Source of the DNA: Pseudomonadota bacterium
GTDB lineage: Bacteria > Pseudomonadota > Gammaproteobacteria > Burkholderiales > Burkholderiaceae_C
Assembly (NCBI GenBank): GCA_021845505.1
Contig: JAJZVU010000005.1
Location: 1 to 64,000 of the forward strand
DNA length: 64,000 nucleotides
Direction: 5' to 3'
Each line of letters opens with the position of its first letter. Position 1 is the first letter of the stretch. The notes beneath the pieces are model-generated. The model saw only the letters and a program-made list of their open reading frames with translations, had not been told where the DNA came from and did not search any database. Positions 17,417 through 25,312 of this stretch are shown piece by piece. Position numbers and translations under genes: made by a program.

Positions 17417-18618
17417 ATGCCACGCCTGTCCAACTCCCCGCGAATCCGCGATGCCCGTCGCATGCCGCTGGCGCTGATCGCCTGGGCCGCATGCGCCGCA
17501 TGCGGCCCGGAGCCGGCCGCCGCCGGTGGGATCCAGGTCGATGGCTGGAACGTGATCGGCCGCTCGTGCGCCCCCGCCGGCGCGCAGCAGAGCATCACCT
17601 ACAAGCCCTTCGATCATCGCGTGCTGTGGACGGCGTCCGCGCACTACGACCCCAGCGGCAACTGGCTGCACAACGTCAACACCGTGGCGCAGTCTCCGGC
17701 GACCGGAGGCTGGCAGGACACCTGGCGCTCCTACGCGGGGCATCTCGGCAGCGAATTCTGGTACGGCCGGGTGGTCGGCCATCACTGGGCGAAGGACGGG
17801 GACTGGATCCATCCGCTGGCAGTCACCGAGGCGCGCGACTGCAACCTCGGTGCCCGGGTCTCGCCCGGCGCGTCGATGACACCACCCGCGCCGATCGCCA
17901 CCGAGCCCTCGGCACCGGCCTGCGAGTGGCCGGCAGCGGTGGCGTCGCTGCCCGCGGCACCGGCCGATGCCCTGTCGCCGCTGCTCCCGCTGGCCCACCC
18001 GCTGCCCGACGCCGATCCGCGCCTGGGAGTGCCCCGCGGCAAGGTCACCGTCTTGTCCATCGACGATCTGCCTGCGTGGCTGCGCGCCGACGCGCTGCGG
18101 CAACTGCGCGACGATGCCGCGGGCTTCGAATGCATCCCCGCGGTGGTGCTGAGCGACGCCACGCAAGCCATCGCCAGGTTGCCGCGACAGCCGGTGGCAG
18201 CCGGGGTCGGCGACTCCCCCGGACTGCTGCCGCTGCGCTCCACCCCGCTGGCGAACTGGATATTCCTCGGCAGGCTGCCGGGGCTCGAACTCGACGGTCG
18301 CACGGTGATCGCGGCCCGGGCCTTCGACCACGATCGGGGCGCGCTGCCGACCCTGGAGGAATTCCATTACCTGCGCTCCCCCGGGGCCGCCATCGTGCGA
18401 ATCGGCGAATTGGCGAATTGGCCAATGCCCGCGTCGGCGGCCACCCCGCCCGGCTGTGGATCCAGCGCGCGCCCGACGGCGACGCCGCGACCCGGCTGCA
18501 TTGGGTGACCGATCGGGCCGCCTACACCCTGGTGCTCCACGACGATGTCGACCACCCCCGCCGGCCGCAGTGGAGCCGGGAGTGGCTGCTGGAGCTGGCT
18601 GCCAGCCTGCGCACCTGA
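17417..18618 (+). pseudogene. Exported protein of unknown function, frameshifted by an 8-bp duplication
   Basis: As sequenced, the ATG 17417 frame stops at 18508 (363 aa) with a poor-looking tail. It has an N-terminal signal segment (LALIAWAACAACG, probable cleavage near AAA-GG) and a Trp-rich exported domain (DTWRSYAGHLGSEFWYGR and similar). Removing one copy of the tandem octamer GCGAATTG at 18405-18420 joins this frame to the one ending at 18618, giving a coherent end (GGHPARLWIQ, LHWVTDRAAYTLVLHDD, REWLLELAASLRT) and about 397 aa. The gene is therefore either freshly disrupted, phase-variable, or mis-sequenced. I do not recognise the family. It is divergent from tRNA-Ser and convergent with hemW. 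Confidence 0.65.
18405..18420. repeat. 8-bp tandem duplication (GCGAATTG x2)
   Basis: Copies at 18405-18412 and 18413-18420. The unit is not a multiple of three, and losing one copy restores the reading frame of the surrounding gene to 18618. Confidence 0.85.
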
Positions 18619-18648
18619 GGCACCGCGGGAGCCGGCGGGCCCGCCGCC

Positions 18649-19935
18649 TCAGCCCGCGCTGCCTGCGGGAAGGAACAGCTGCAGCACGTCGTTGAGCAGA
18701 TCCCAGCCGCGCTCGGTGGCGGCGATGCGCGTGGCCGAGGACTCGAGCAGCCCCAGTTCGACCGCGCGCTGCAGCCCGGGCTGCAGGCTCGACATCGGCA
18801 GCCCGGTGCGCTCGCTGTAGATCCGCGGGTCGAAGCCCTCGCGCAGCCGCAGCGCGTTGAGCAGGAATTCGAAGGGCAGCTCGCCGCGCCCGACCTCGCG
18901 CTCGGACTCCACCGCCTTCCCCTGCCCGGCCTGCTGCATGTAGCGCTCGGGTTGCGCATGGCGCACCTGGCGCAGCACCCGATGCGCGAAGGAGATCTTG
19001 GAATGCGCCCCGGCGCCGATTCCCAGATAGTCTCCGAACTCCCAGTAGTTGCCGTTGTGCCGGCTGCGGCAGCCGGCGCGCGCGTAGGCCGAGACCTCGT
19101 AGCGCTGCAACCCGGCCGCGGCCGCCTGCCCGGCCAGCGCCTGCTGCATGTCGGCGGCCAGGTCGCCCTGCGGCAGCCCCGGCGGCGGGCGGCGGGCGAA
19201 GGCGGTCTGCGGTTCGATGTTCAGCTGGTACAGCGACAGGTGGGGCGGGGCATAGTCCAGAGCCTGCTCGAGGTCGTGCTGCGCCTGTGGCAGGCTCTGC
19301 CCGGGCAGCCCGAACATCAGGTCGATGTTGTACTGCCCGACCACCGTGGCCGCCTCCTCGATCGCCGCGCGCGCCTGCGCGCGGTCGTGCACCCGCCCCA
19401 GTCGTTGCAGCATGGTGTCGTCGAAACTCTGCACCCCGATCGACAGCCGGTTCACCCCGGCCGCGGCGTAGGCGGCGAAGCGCCGGCGCTCGAAGGTACC
19501 CGGATTGGCCTCGAGGGTGATTTCGGCATCGGGCTGCAGCCGCAGGCGGGCGCGGATCCCGGCCAGCAGGCGCTCGATGGCCTCGGGGGAGAACAGGCTG
19601 GGAGTGCCCCCGCCGACGAACACGCTGATCACCCCGCGCCCCCACACCAGCGGCAGCGCGGTCTCCAGGTCCTGCAGCAGCGCCTGCACGTAGCGCGCCT
19701 CGGGCAGCTCGTCGCGCGACTGGCGCCAGCCATGCGAGTTGAAGTCGCAATAGGGGCATTTGCGCAGGCACCAGGGCAGATGCACGTACAGCCCCAGCGG
19801 AGGCAGCTGGCGCAACTGCAAGGTGCCCTCCCGCAGGTGGCGGGGCAATGCGGCCGCCGCGCTCTGCAGCGCCTGCGCATGCTCGTCGCGCTGGCGCGCT
19901 GCCGCGCGCGGCATGGGCAGCGGACGCGGTTCCAT
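18649..19935 (-). CDS. hemW: HemW, radical SAM haem chaperone
   Basis: A 428-aa radical SAM protein of the HemN-like group. The 4Fe-4S motif CxxxCxxC is Cys56-Cys60-Cys63 in WCLRKCPYCDFN; FVGGGTPSL and IGVQSFDD follow. The true coproporphyrinogen dehydrogenase HemN uses CxxxCxxC plus one further Cys; HemW lacks this and the N-terminal trip-wire and is thought to insert haem into proteins. ATG 19935 overlaps the rdgB stop (ATGA), so the two are translationally coupled in the order rph-rdgB-hemW. Confidence 0.92.
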   Translation of the reverse strand: MEPRPLPMPRAAARQRDEHAQALQSAAAALPRHLREGTLQLRQLPPLGLYVHLPWCLRKCPYCDFNSHGWRQSRDELPEARYVQALLQDLETALPLVWGRGVISVFVGGGTPSLFSPEAIERLLAGIRARLRLQPDAEITLEANPGTFERRRFAAYAAAGVNRLSIGVQSFDDTMLQRLGRVHDRAQARAAIEEAATVVGQYNIDLMFGLPGQSLPQAQHDLEQALDYAPPHLSLYQLNIEPQTAFARRPPPGLPQGDLAADMQQALAGQAAAAGLQRYEVSAYARAGCRSRHNGNYWEFGDYLGIGAGAHSKISFAHRVLRQVRHAQPERYMQQAGQGKAVESEREVGRGELPFEFLLNALRLREGFDPRIYSERTGLPMSSLQPGLQRAVELGLLESSATRIAATERGWDLLNDVLQLFLPAGSAG

Positions 19936-20594
19936 CAAAGGCTCTGGTGCCCGGCGGTCGGGGAAACCCCCCAGAAGGCCTGGAGCAATTGCGCCATCTG
20001 CCCGGCGGCGCGGGCGCGGTGGCTGATGCGGTTCTTGTGCTCGGCGTCGAGCTGGCCCAGGGTCAGGCCCTGCTGGGGCAGCACGAACAGCGGGTCGTAG
20101 CCGAAGCCGCCCTGGCCTTGCGCGGCGGCCGCGATGTGGCCATGCAGCCAGCCATGGGCGACCAAGGGCTCGGGGTCGTCGGGGTCGCGCAGCGCCACCA
20201 GCACGCACACGAAATGCGCCCGCCTGTCGCCCACGCCCTGCAGGCGCTGCAGCAGCAGGCGGTTGTTGGCGTCGTCCTGCCGCGCGCGCGCAGCCCCGTC
20301 GCCGGAGCCCTGTTCGTCGAGCCGGGCGTAGCGCGCCGAGCGCACCCCCGGGGCGCCGCCCAGCGCCTGCACGCACAGCCCGGAGTCGTCGGCCAGCGCC
20401 GGCCTTGCGCTGTGCCTGCTGGCCTCGCGGGCCTTGGCCAACGCGTTCTCGACGAAGGTTCCATGGGGTTCGGGGCATTCGGGAAGCGACGGATCGGGGT
20501 CGAGCAGGCGCAGCCGCAGGCCGCCGAACAGACTGCGAAACTCGGCTCGTTTTCCCGGGTTGCCGGTGGCCAGCAACAGCTCGGTCGCGGGCAT
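19935..20594 (-). CDS. rdgB: XTP/dITP pyrophosphatase RdgB
   Basis: A 219-aa Ham1/RdgB family enzyme that hydrolyses dITP, XTP and related non-canonical nucleotides to the monophosphate, keeping them out of DNA. Motifs: LLATGNPGKRAEF at the start, ENALAKA, LADDSGLCV, GGFGYDPLF, and the terminal KNRISHRARA. The length is slightly above the usual 197-205 aa because of an inserted acidic loop near residue 110. It starts 2 nt before the rph stop and overlaps hemW by 1 nt. Confidence 0.95.
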   Translation of the reverse strand: MPATELLLATGNPGKRAEFRSLFGGLRLRLLDPDPSLPECPEPHGTFVENALAKAREASRHSARPALADDSGLCVQALGGAPGVRSARYARLDEQGSGDGAARARQDDANNRLLLQRLQGVGDRRAHFVCVLVALRDPDDPEPLVAHGWLHGHIAAAAQGQGGFGYDPLFVLPQQGLTLGQLDAEHKNRISHRARAAGQMAQLLQAFWGVSPTAGHQSL

Positions 20595-20596
20595 GC

Positions 20597-21322
20597 TCAG
20601 CCCTGCAACGCGCGCAGCTGCAGCTGGTGCAGCTCGCCCAGCGCGCGCTGCGCGGCATCGATCAGGGCGTCGAGCTCGGCGCGGCTGAAGGGGCTGCCTT
20701 CCGCGGTGCCCTGCACTTCCACCAGCCCGCCGGACGCGCTGCCCACGACGTTCATGTCGCAGTCGCAGCGCGAATCCTCCTCGTAGGCCAGGTCGACCAG
20801 CACCCGTCCCTCGAGCAGCCCCACCGAAACCGCGGCCAGCAGTTCGCGCATCGGCTGGCGCTGCACGCGACCGGCGCGCAACAGGCCTTCGCAGGCGTCC
20901 CAGGCCGCGACCGCGGCCCCGGTGATCGCCGCGGTGCGCGTGCCGCCGTCGGCCTGCAGCACGTCGCAGTCCAGCACCAGCTGGCGCTCGCCCAGCGCCT
21001 GGAAGTCGAACACGCTGCGCAGGCTGCGTCCGATCAGCCGCTGGATTTCCTCGGTGCGGCCCTGCGGGCGCCCGCGCTTGGCCTCGCGCTCGTTGCGGGT
21101 GTGGGTGGCGCGCGGCAGCATGCCGTATTCCGCGGTGACCCAGCCCAGGCCGCTGCCGCGCCGGTGCGGCGGCACCTTGTCCTCGACACTGGCGGTACAC
21201 AGGACCCGGGTACGCCCGAACTCGACCAGCACCGAGCCTTCGGCGTGGCAGTTGAAGCCGCGGGTGAAGCGGATGTCGCGCAGCTGGTCGGCGGAGCGAC
21301 CGTCCATACGGGGAAGGGTCAT
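20597..21322 (-). CDS. rph: Ribonuclease PH
   Basis: A 241-aa phosphorolytic exoribonuclease trimming tRNA 3' ends. ATG 21322. Signatures: [58 protein letters not shown] and [17 protein letters not shown]. Full length. It follows the PP2C phosphatase by 14 nt and leads directly into rdgB, a widespread order. Confidence 0.96.
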   Translation of the reverse strand: MTLPRMDGRSADQLRDIRFTRGFNCHAEGSVLVEFGRTRVLCTASVEDKVPPHRRGSGLGWVTAEYGMLPRATHTRNEREAKRGRPQGRTEEIQRLIGRSLRSVFDFQALGERQLVLDCDVLQADGGTRTAAITGAAVAAWDACEGLLRAGRVQRQPMRELLAAVSVGLLEGRVLVDLAYEEDSRCDCDMNVVGSASGGLVEVQGTAEGSPFSRAELDALIDAAQRALGELHQLQLRALQG

Positions 21323-21336
21323 CGACTGCGGGGGGT

Positions 21337-22263
21337 TCACTTGCGGCTGGCCGCCTTGCGGATGGCTTCGTTGATTTCGGCGATCGAACGCTCGATCTCG
21401 GCGTCGTCGAGCTCGTCGACCGCGACGTCGGGCAGCCCGGCCTGGAAGGTCGAGGCGAACACCCCGGGGGCCAGGTTCTCGGTGCTCACCCCCTGCGTGC
21501 TGTCGCGCTCGGCTTCGGCTTCCCACTCGATGGCCAGCGCGGTCACGTTGTCGGATTCCGCCGAGCGGTTGCGCAACGCGCTTTCGACGAGCTCGGGCAC
21601 CGCATCGGCCAGCGCGCGCCGGCTGAGCAGCTGCACGATCGCGCCCTGCTCGACCTGGCTCCACAGGCCGTCGGAGCACAGCAGCACCACGTCGCCCTGG
21701 CGCAAGGCCTGCGGCACGCCGATTTCGATGAACGGCGCCTGCGGCGATCCCAGGCAGGTATACAGCACGTTGCGGTTGGTGCCCCGCGCCTGCGCCGCCT
21801 GCGACAGGCTGCCGGCGAGCGCGGTCTGCAGCATGCGCTGCTCGGCATGGGAATGGTCGAGGGTGCGGGTCAGCAACGCACCCTCGCGCACGAAGTACAG
21901 CCGCGAATCGCCCACGTGGGCCCATTGGGCGATTCCGTCCTGCAGCACGCACAGCACCACGGTGGTGCGGGGGAAGTCCTCCAGTCGCTGCTCGCGGGCG
22001 TAGCGGTGGATGTGTTCGTGCGCCGCATAGATCGCACGGCGCAGGAAGGCCCGCACGTCCTGCAGCCCGGGCCGGGCCTCGCGCTGGAACATGGCCGAGA
22101 TGGTCTGCAGCGCCAATTGCGCGGCCACGTCGCCGCGCGGATGGCCGCCCATGCCGTCGGCCAGTCCCAGCAGCGCGCTGTCGGGGGTGTAGCAGTACCC
22201 CACGCGATCCTCGTTGGTCGAACGGCCGCCGCGGCGGCTGACCTGGTAGACCGAAAATCTCAT
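21337..22263 (-). CDS. PP2C-type Ser/Thr protein phosphatase
   Basis: A 308-aa PPM-family phosphatase with metal motifs NEDR (17-20), ADGMGGH (35-41) and [10 protein letters not shown], and the late CSDGLW and [11 protein letters not shown]-terminal acidic segment of about 60 residues is extra to the catalytic core. It lies 31 nt after the kinase gene 22295-23320, so it is the likely reverse partner of that kinase, acting on the same cytoplasmic targets. No membrane helix. Confidence 0.9.
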   Translation of the reverse strand: MRFSVYQVSRRGGRSTNEDRVGYCYTPDSALLGLADGMGGHPRGDVAAQLALQTISAMFQREARPGLQDVRAFLRRAIYAAHEHIHRYAREQRLEDFPRTTVVLCVLQDGIAQWAHVGDSRLYFVREGALLTRTLDHSHAEQRMLQTALAGSLSQAAQARGTNRNVLYTCLGSPQAPFIEIGVPQALRQGDVVLLCSDGLWSQVEQGAIVQLLSRRALADAVPELVESALRNRSAESDNVTALAIEWEAEAERDSTQGVSTENLAPGVFASTFQAGLPDVAVDELDDAEIERSIAEINEAIRKAASRK

Positions 22264-22294
22264 CGCAATGCCCCGTCGGATGCCCGCTGCGCCA

Positions 22295-23320
22295 TCAGGA
22301 ACGGCGCGCGCCGCCGCCGAAGCGGGTCAGGTGGATCGCCTTGTCCACGCGCGCCTTGGTGTCGTTGACCAGTTCGTCGATCTGCATGCGCAGTTTCTCG
22401 CTCAGCGTGAGCTGGGTGTAGCGCCGGGGATTCTCGGCGCCCAGCTCCTTTTGCAGGTTGAACACACTCTGCGGCCGCGCCAGCGGGTCCAGCGACATGC
22501 ACCACTCGACGATCTCGATCAGGTTGTCCGAATACACCCCGCGCAGCTTGGCCAGTTGCGCTCCCAGGCGGTCCTTTTCCAGGCGCTGCGTGGCCTCGTG
22601 GGGCGGGTAGCCGGTCATGCAGGCGTAGATGCAGGCGCCGACCGCGTAGATGTCGGTCCACGGGCCGAACGACGCGTCGCGCTTGTACATCTCCGGCGGC
22701 GCGAAGCCCGGCGTGTACATCGGGCGGAAGCGCTTGTCCTGCTGGCCGATGACCTCGCGCGCCGCGCCGAAGTCGATGAGGATCGGCTTGTCGTCGTCGG
22801 TGATGAACAAATTGGCGGGCTTGATATCGAGATGCAGCATCTTGTGCTGATGCACAACCCGAAGCCCTTGCAGGATTTCGTCGTACAGCGAGCGGATCGT
22901 CGACTCGCGAAAGATCTTCTTGCGCCGCAGGTCTCGCGCCGTGATGATGAAATCCTGCAGGGACGAGCCCTCGAGGTAGTTCATCACCATGTAGACGGTT
23001 TCGTTCTCCCGGAAGAAATTCAGCACCCCGACGACGCTGGGGTGGGAGATCTGGGCCAGCGACCTGCCCTCCTCGAAAAAGCTCTTCAGCCCCAGCCGGT
23101 ACAGCGCCAGCTTTTCCGACTGCACCACGGGGATGGTTTCGCCCACCTGGCGCTCGACCAGCGAAGCGGGCAGGTATTCCTTGATCGCCACCCTCTGGCC
23201 GTCGCCGCCGACCGCCAGGTACACCACGCCGAAGCCGCCGCTGGCGAGCTTGCGCAGCACGCGGTAGCCCCCGACCTGGGTGTCCGGCTCGAGCGGGGCG
23301 GGCTTGTTCTTGGTCGACAT
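22295..23320 (-). CDS. Soluble Ser/Thr protein kinase (HLD variant)
   Basis: A 341-aa Hanks-type kinase without membrane segment. Glycine loop ASGGFGVV (26-33), Lys47, catalytic loop HLDIKPAN (163-170) and DFG (183-185). Arg of the usual HRD is Leu, so activation-loop phosphorylation is probably not needed. It shares IKEYLP and YMVMNYLEG with the membrane kinase at 4296-6260, suggesting paralogy. Followed by its PP2C partner; divergent from yicC with a 114-nt gap. Confidence 0.9.
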   Translation of the reverse strand: MSTKNKPAPLEPDTQVGGYRVLRKLASGGFGVVYLAVGGDGQRVAIKEYLPASLVERQVGETIPVVQSEKLALYRLGLKSFFEEGRSLAQISHPSVVGVLNFFRENETVYMVMNYLEGSSLQDFIITARDLRRKKIFRESTIRSLYDEILQGLRVVHQHKMLHLDIKPANLFITDDDKPILIDFGAAREVIGQQDKRFRPMYTPGFAPPEMYKRDASFGPWTDIYAVGACIYACMTGYPPHEATQRLEKDRLGAQLAKLRGVYSDNLIEIVEWCMSLDPLARPQSVFNLQKELGAENPRRYTQLTLSEKLRMQIDELVNDTKARVDKAIHLTRFGGGARRS

Positions 23321-23434
23321 GCGGTACTGGCCGTGGCCGGCGAGGCCGACGGCATGTTGGTGGGCTGCGCCACGGCAGGGCTGTGGAAAAATGCGGCCCA
23401 CGATCCGAACAACCTTCCAGCCCGGGAGCGCGCA

Positions 23435-24334
23435 GTGACAGCCATTTATAGCATGACCGGTTACGGCGAGGCGTCGGCGCCCGTGGGTACCGACGGCAAC
23501 CTGAGCGTACACGTCGATCTGCGCAGCGTAAACGGGCGCTTCCTGGATCTGGCGTTCCGGCTGCCCGACGAACTGCGCGCAGCCGAGGCCACGCTGCGCG
23601 CCCGGCTGGCGAGCGCGCTGCGACGCGGCAAGGTGGAGTGCCGGCTGAACCTGGAGGCCGCCGGCACCGCCAGCGCGGTACCCGCGGCCGAACGGGTCGA
23701 GCCGCTGATTCGCGCCCAGCAGGAGCTGCTGCAGCGCTGGCCGCAGTTGCAGCCGCTGTCGGTGGCCGAGGCCTGGCGCCTGGCCGGCTCGCCGAGCTCC
23801 GCGCGGGAGGATGGCGGCGAACTGCTGGCGGCCGCCGAGGCGGCGCTGACGCAAGCGCTGCGCGCGCTGCAGTCGGCGCGCGAGGCCGAAGGCCAGCGGC
23901 TGCGCGCCTTCGTGCTCGAGCGTTGCGCCAGGCTGCGCGAACTGGCGGGCCAGGCACAGGAACTCGCGCCGCAGGCGGTGGCCCGGCTGCAGCAGCGCTT
24001 CCTCGCTCGCTTCGCGGAGGCGCTGCAACTGCTGGGCGGCGCCGCCGACTCCCAGCAGGCGCAGGAGCGGCTGCTGCAGGAGGCGGCGGCGTTCGCGCTG
24101 CGCATCGACGTGGCCGAGGAAATCGCCCGCCTACAATCCCACCTCGACGCCACCGAGGCGGCGCTGGAACGAGGCGCGGAGGTCGGCAAACGCCTGGATT
24201 TCCTGGTGCAGGAACTCCACCGCGAGGCCAACACCCTGGGATCCAAGTCGGCGCTGCTGGAACTCAGCGAAGTCGCGGTGGACATGAAGGTCTGCATCGA
24301 GCAGATCCGCGAACAGGTGCAGAACCTGGAGTGA
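23435..24334 (+). CDS. yicC: YicC family endoribonuclease
   Basis: A 299-aa YicC/YloC protein, a family with reported RNase activity and influence on sRNA turnover. The GTG at 23435 is preferred because GGGAG lies 7 nt before it and TAIYSMTGYGEA then matches the usual MIRSMTxYxR start; ATG 23453 would cut this. The conserved LRSVNGRFLDLAFRLP and the C-terminal GKRLDFLVQELHREANTLGSK are present. Next in the row are gmk and rpoZ, the classic order. Confidence 0.93.
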   Translation: MTAIYSMTGYGEASAPVGTDGNLSVHVDLRSVNGRFLDLAFRLPDELRAAEATLRARLASALRRGKVECRLNLEAAGTASAVPAAERVEPLIRAQQELLQRWPQLQPLSVAEAWRLAGSPSSAREDGGELLAAAEAALTQALRALQSAREAEGQRLRAFVLERCARLRELAGQAQELAPQAVARLQQRFLARFAEALQLLGGAADSQQAQERLLQEAAAFALRIDVAEEIARLQSHLDATEAALERGAEVGKRLDFLVQELHREANTLGSKSALLELSEVAVDMKVCIEQIREQVQNLE

Positions 24335-24380
24335 AGCGCTGCGCGGGCGCGGCATCCCGCCGCCCCACACCGAGGACCCC

Positions 24381-25025
24381 ATGGATTTCCCGGGCAACCT
24401 GTTTGTCGTCGCAGCCCCCAGCGGGGCGGGCAAGTCCAGCCTGGTCGCCGAGTTGCTGGCTCGCGACCCCGCGCTGCGACTGTCGGTATCGACCACCACC
24501 CGCGCTCCGCGCGGACAGGAACAGGACGGGCGCGAGTACTGCTTCGTCACGCGGGAGGAGTTCGAGCGCCGGGTGCAGGCGGGCGAGTTCCTGGAGTGGG
24601 CCGAGGTCCACGGCAACCTGTACGGCACCTCCAGGCAGTGGCTGCAGCAACGCATCAGCGAAGGAGACGACGTGCTGCTGGAGATCGACTGGCAGGGCGC
24701 CGCCCAGGTGCGCAGGCACTTCGCCAACGCGGTCAGCGTGTTCATCCTGCCGCCTTCCTTCGAGGAGCTCGAGGCCCGGCTGCGGCGCCGCGGCGAGGAC
24801 AGCGAGCAGGCCATCGTGCGCCGTCTCGCCGAGGCCCATGTGGAAACCGCGCATGCTCCGGGCTTCGACTTTATAATCGTGAACAGACATTTTCATCAGG
24901 CACTGCGCGAGCTCGAGTCCATCGTCGTCGCCCAGCGCCTGCGGTACGCGGCGCAGCGCCGTGCCCATCCGGAAGTGTTTCGCGCGCTGGGGATCGACCA
25001 CCCGGCGGGCGATACACGCAAGTGA
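24381..25025 (+). CDS. gmk: Guanylate kinase
   Basis: A 214-aa GMP kinase, ATP + GMP to ADP + GDP. P-loop APSGAGKSS near residue 11, then [20 protein letters not shown] for GMP binding, YGTS, and [11 protein letters not shown]. Full length. Lies 46 nt after yicC and 10 nt before rpoZ, so all three are probably one transcript with spoT, linking guanine nucleotide supply to (p)ppGpp turnover. Confidence 0.97.
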   Translation: MDFPGNLFVVAAPSGAGKSSLVAELLARDPALRLSVSTTTRAPRGQEQDGREYCFVTREEFERRVQAGEFLEWAEVHGNLYGTSRQWLQQRISEGDDVLLEIDWQGAAQVRRHFANAVSVFILPPSFEELEARLRRRGEDSEQAIVRRLAEAHVETAHAPGFDFIIVNRHFHQALRELESIVVAQRLRYAAQRRAHPEVFRALGIDHPAGDTRK

Positions 25026-25035
25026 AGGAAACGCC

Positions 25036-25239
25036 ATGGCCCGTATCACGGTCGAAGATTGCCTCGACAAGATCCCCAACCGCTTCCAGCTGGTGCTGGC
25101 CGCGACCTATCGGGCGCGCATGCTGGCGCAGGGCCACAGCCCGAAGATCGAGACGCGGGACAAGCCGGTGGTGACCGCGCTGCGCGAAATCGCGGCCGGT
25201 CAGATCGGCCTGGAAATGCTCAAGCGCGTACCCGTCTGA
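25036..25239 (+). CDS. rpoZ: RNA polymerase omega subunit
   Basis: 67 aa, beginning [13 protein letters not shown] with the conserved [16 protein letters not shown] and [14 protein letters not shown] 25036 follows an AGGAA ribosome site. Omega helps fold and assemble the beta-prime subunit and forms part of a ppGpp site. Confidence 0.97.
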   Translation: MARITVEDCLDKIPNRFQLVLAATYRARMLAQGHSPKIETRDKPVVTALREIAAGQIGLEMLKRVPV

Positions 25240-25312
25240 GCCCGGCGCGGCGCGGCTCGGCGGTTCCCGGGCCCGCCGATCCGGGGCGGCCCGGTGCGTC
25301 GTCGACACCCTG

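Noticed and set aside
17176-18618. The long alternative frame over the frameshifted gene taken as the real gene
   Set aside because: Its first part runs through tRNA-Ser and is Arg-rich noise; only the end after 18421 looks coding, which is explained by the 8-bp duplication.
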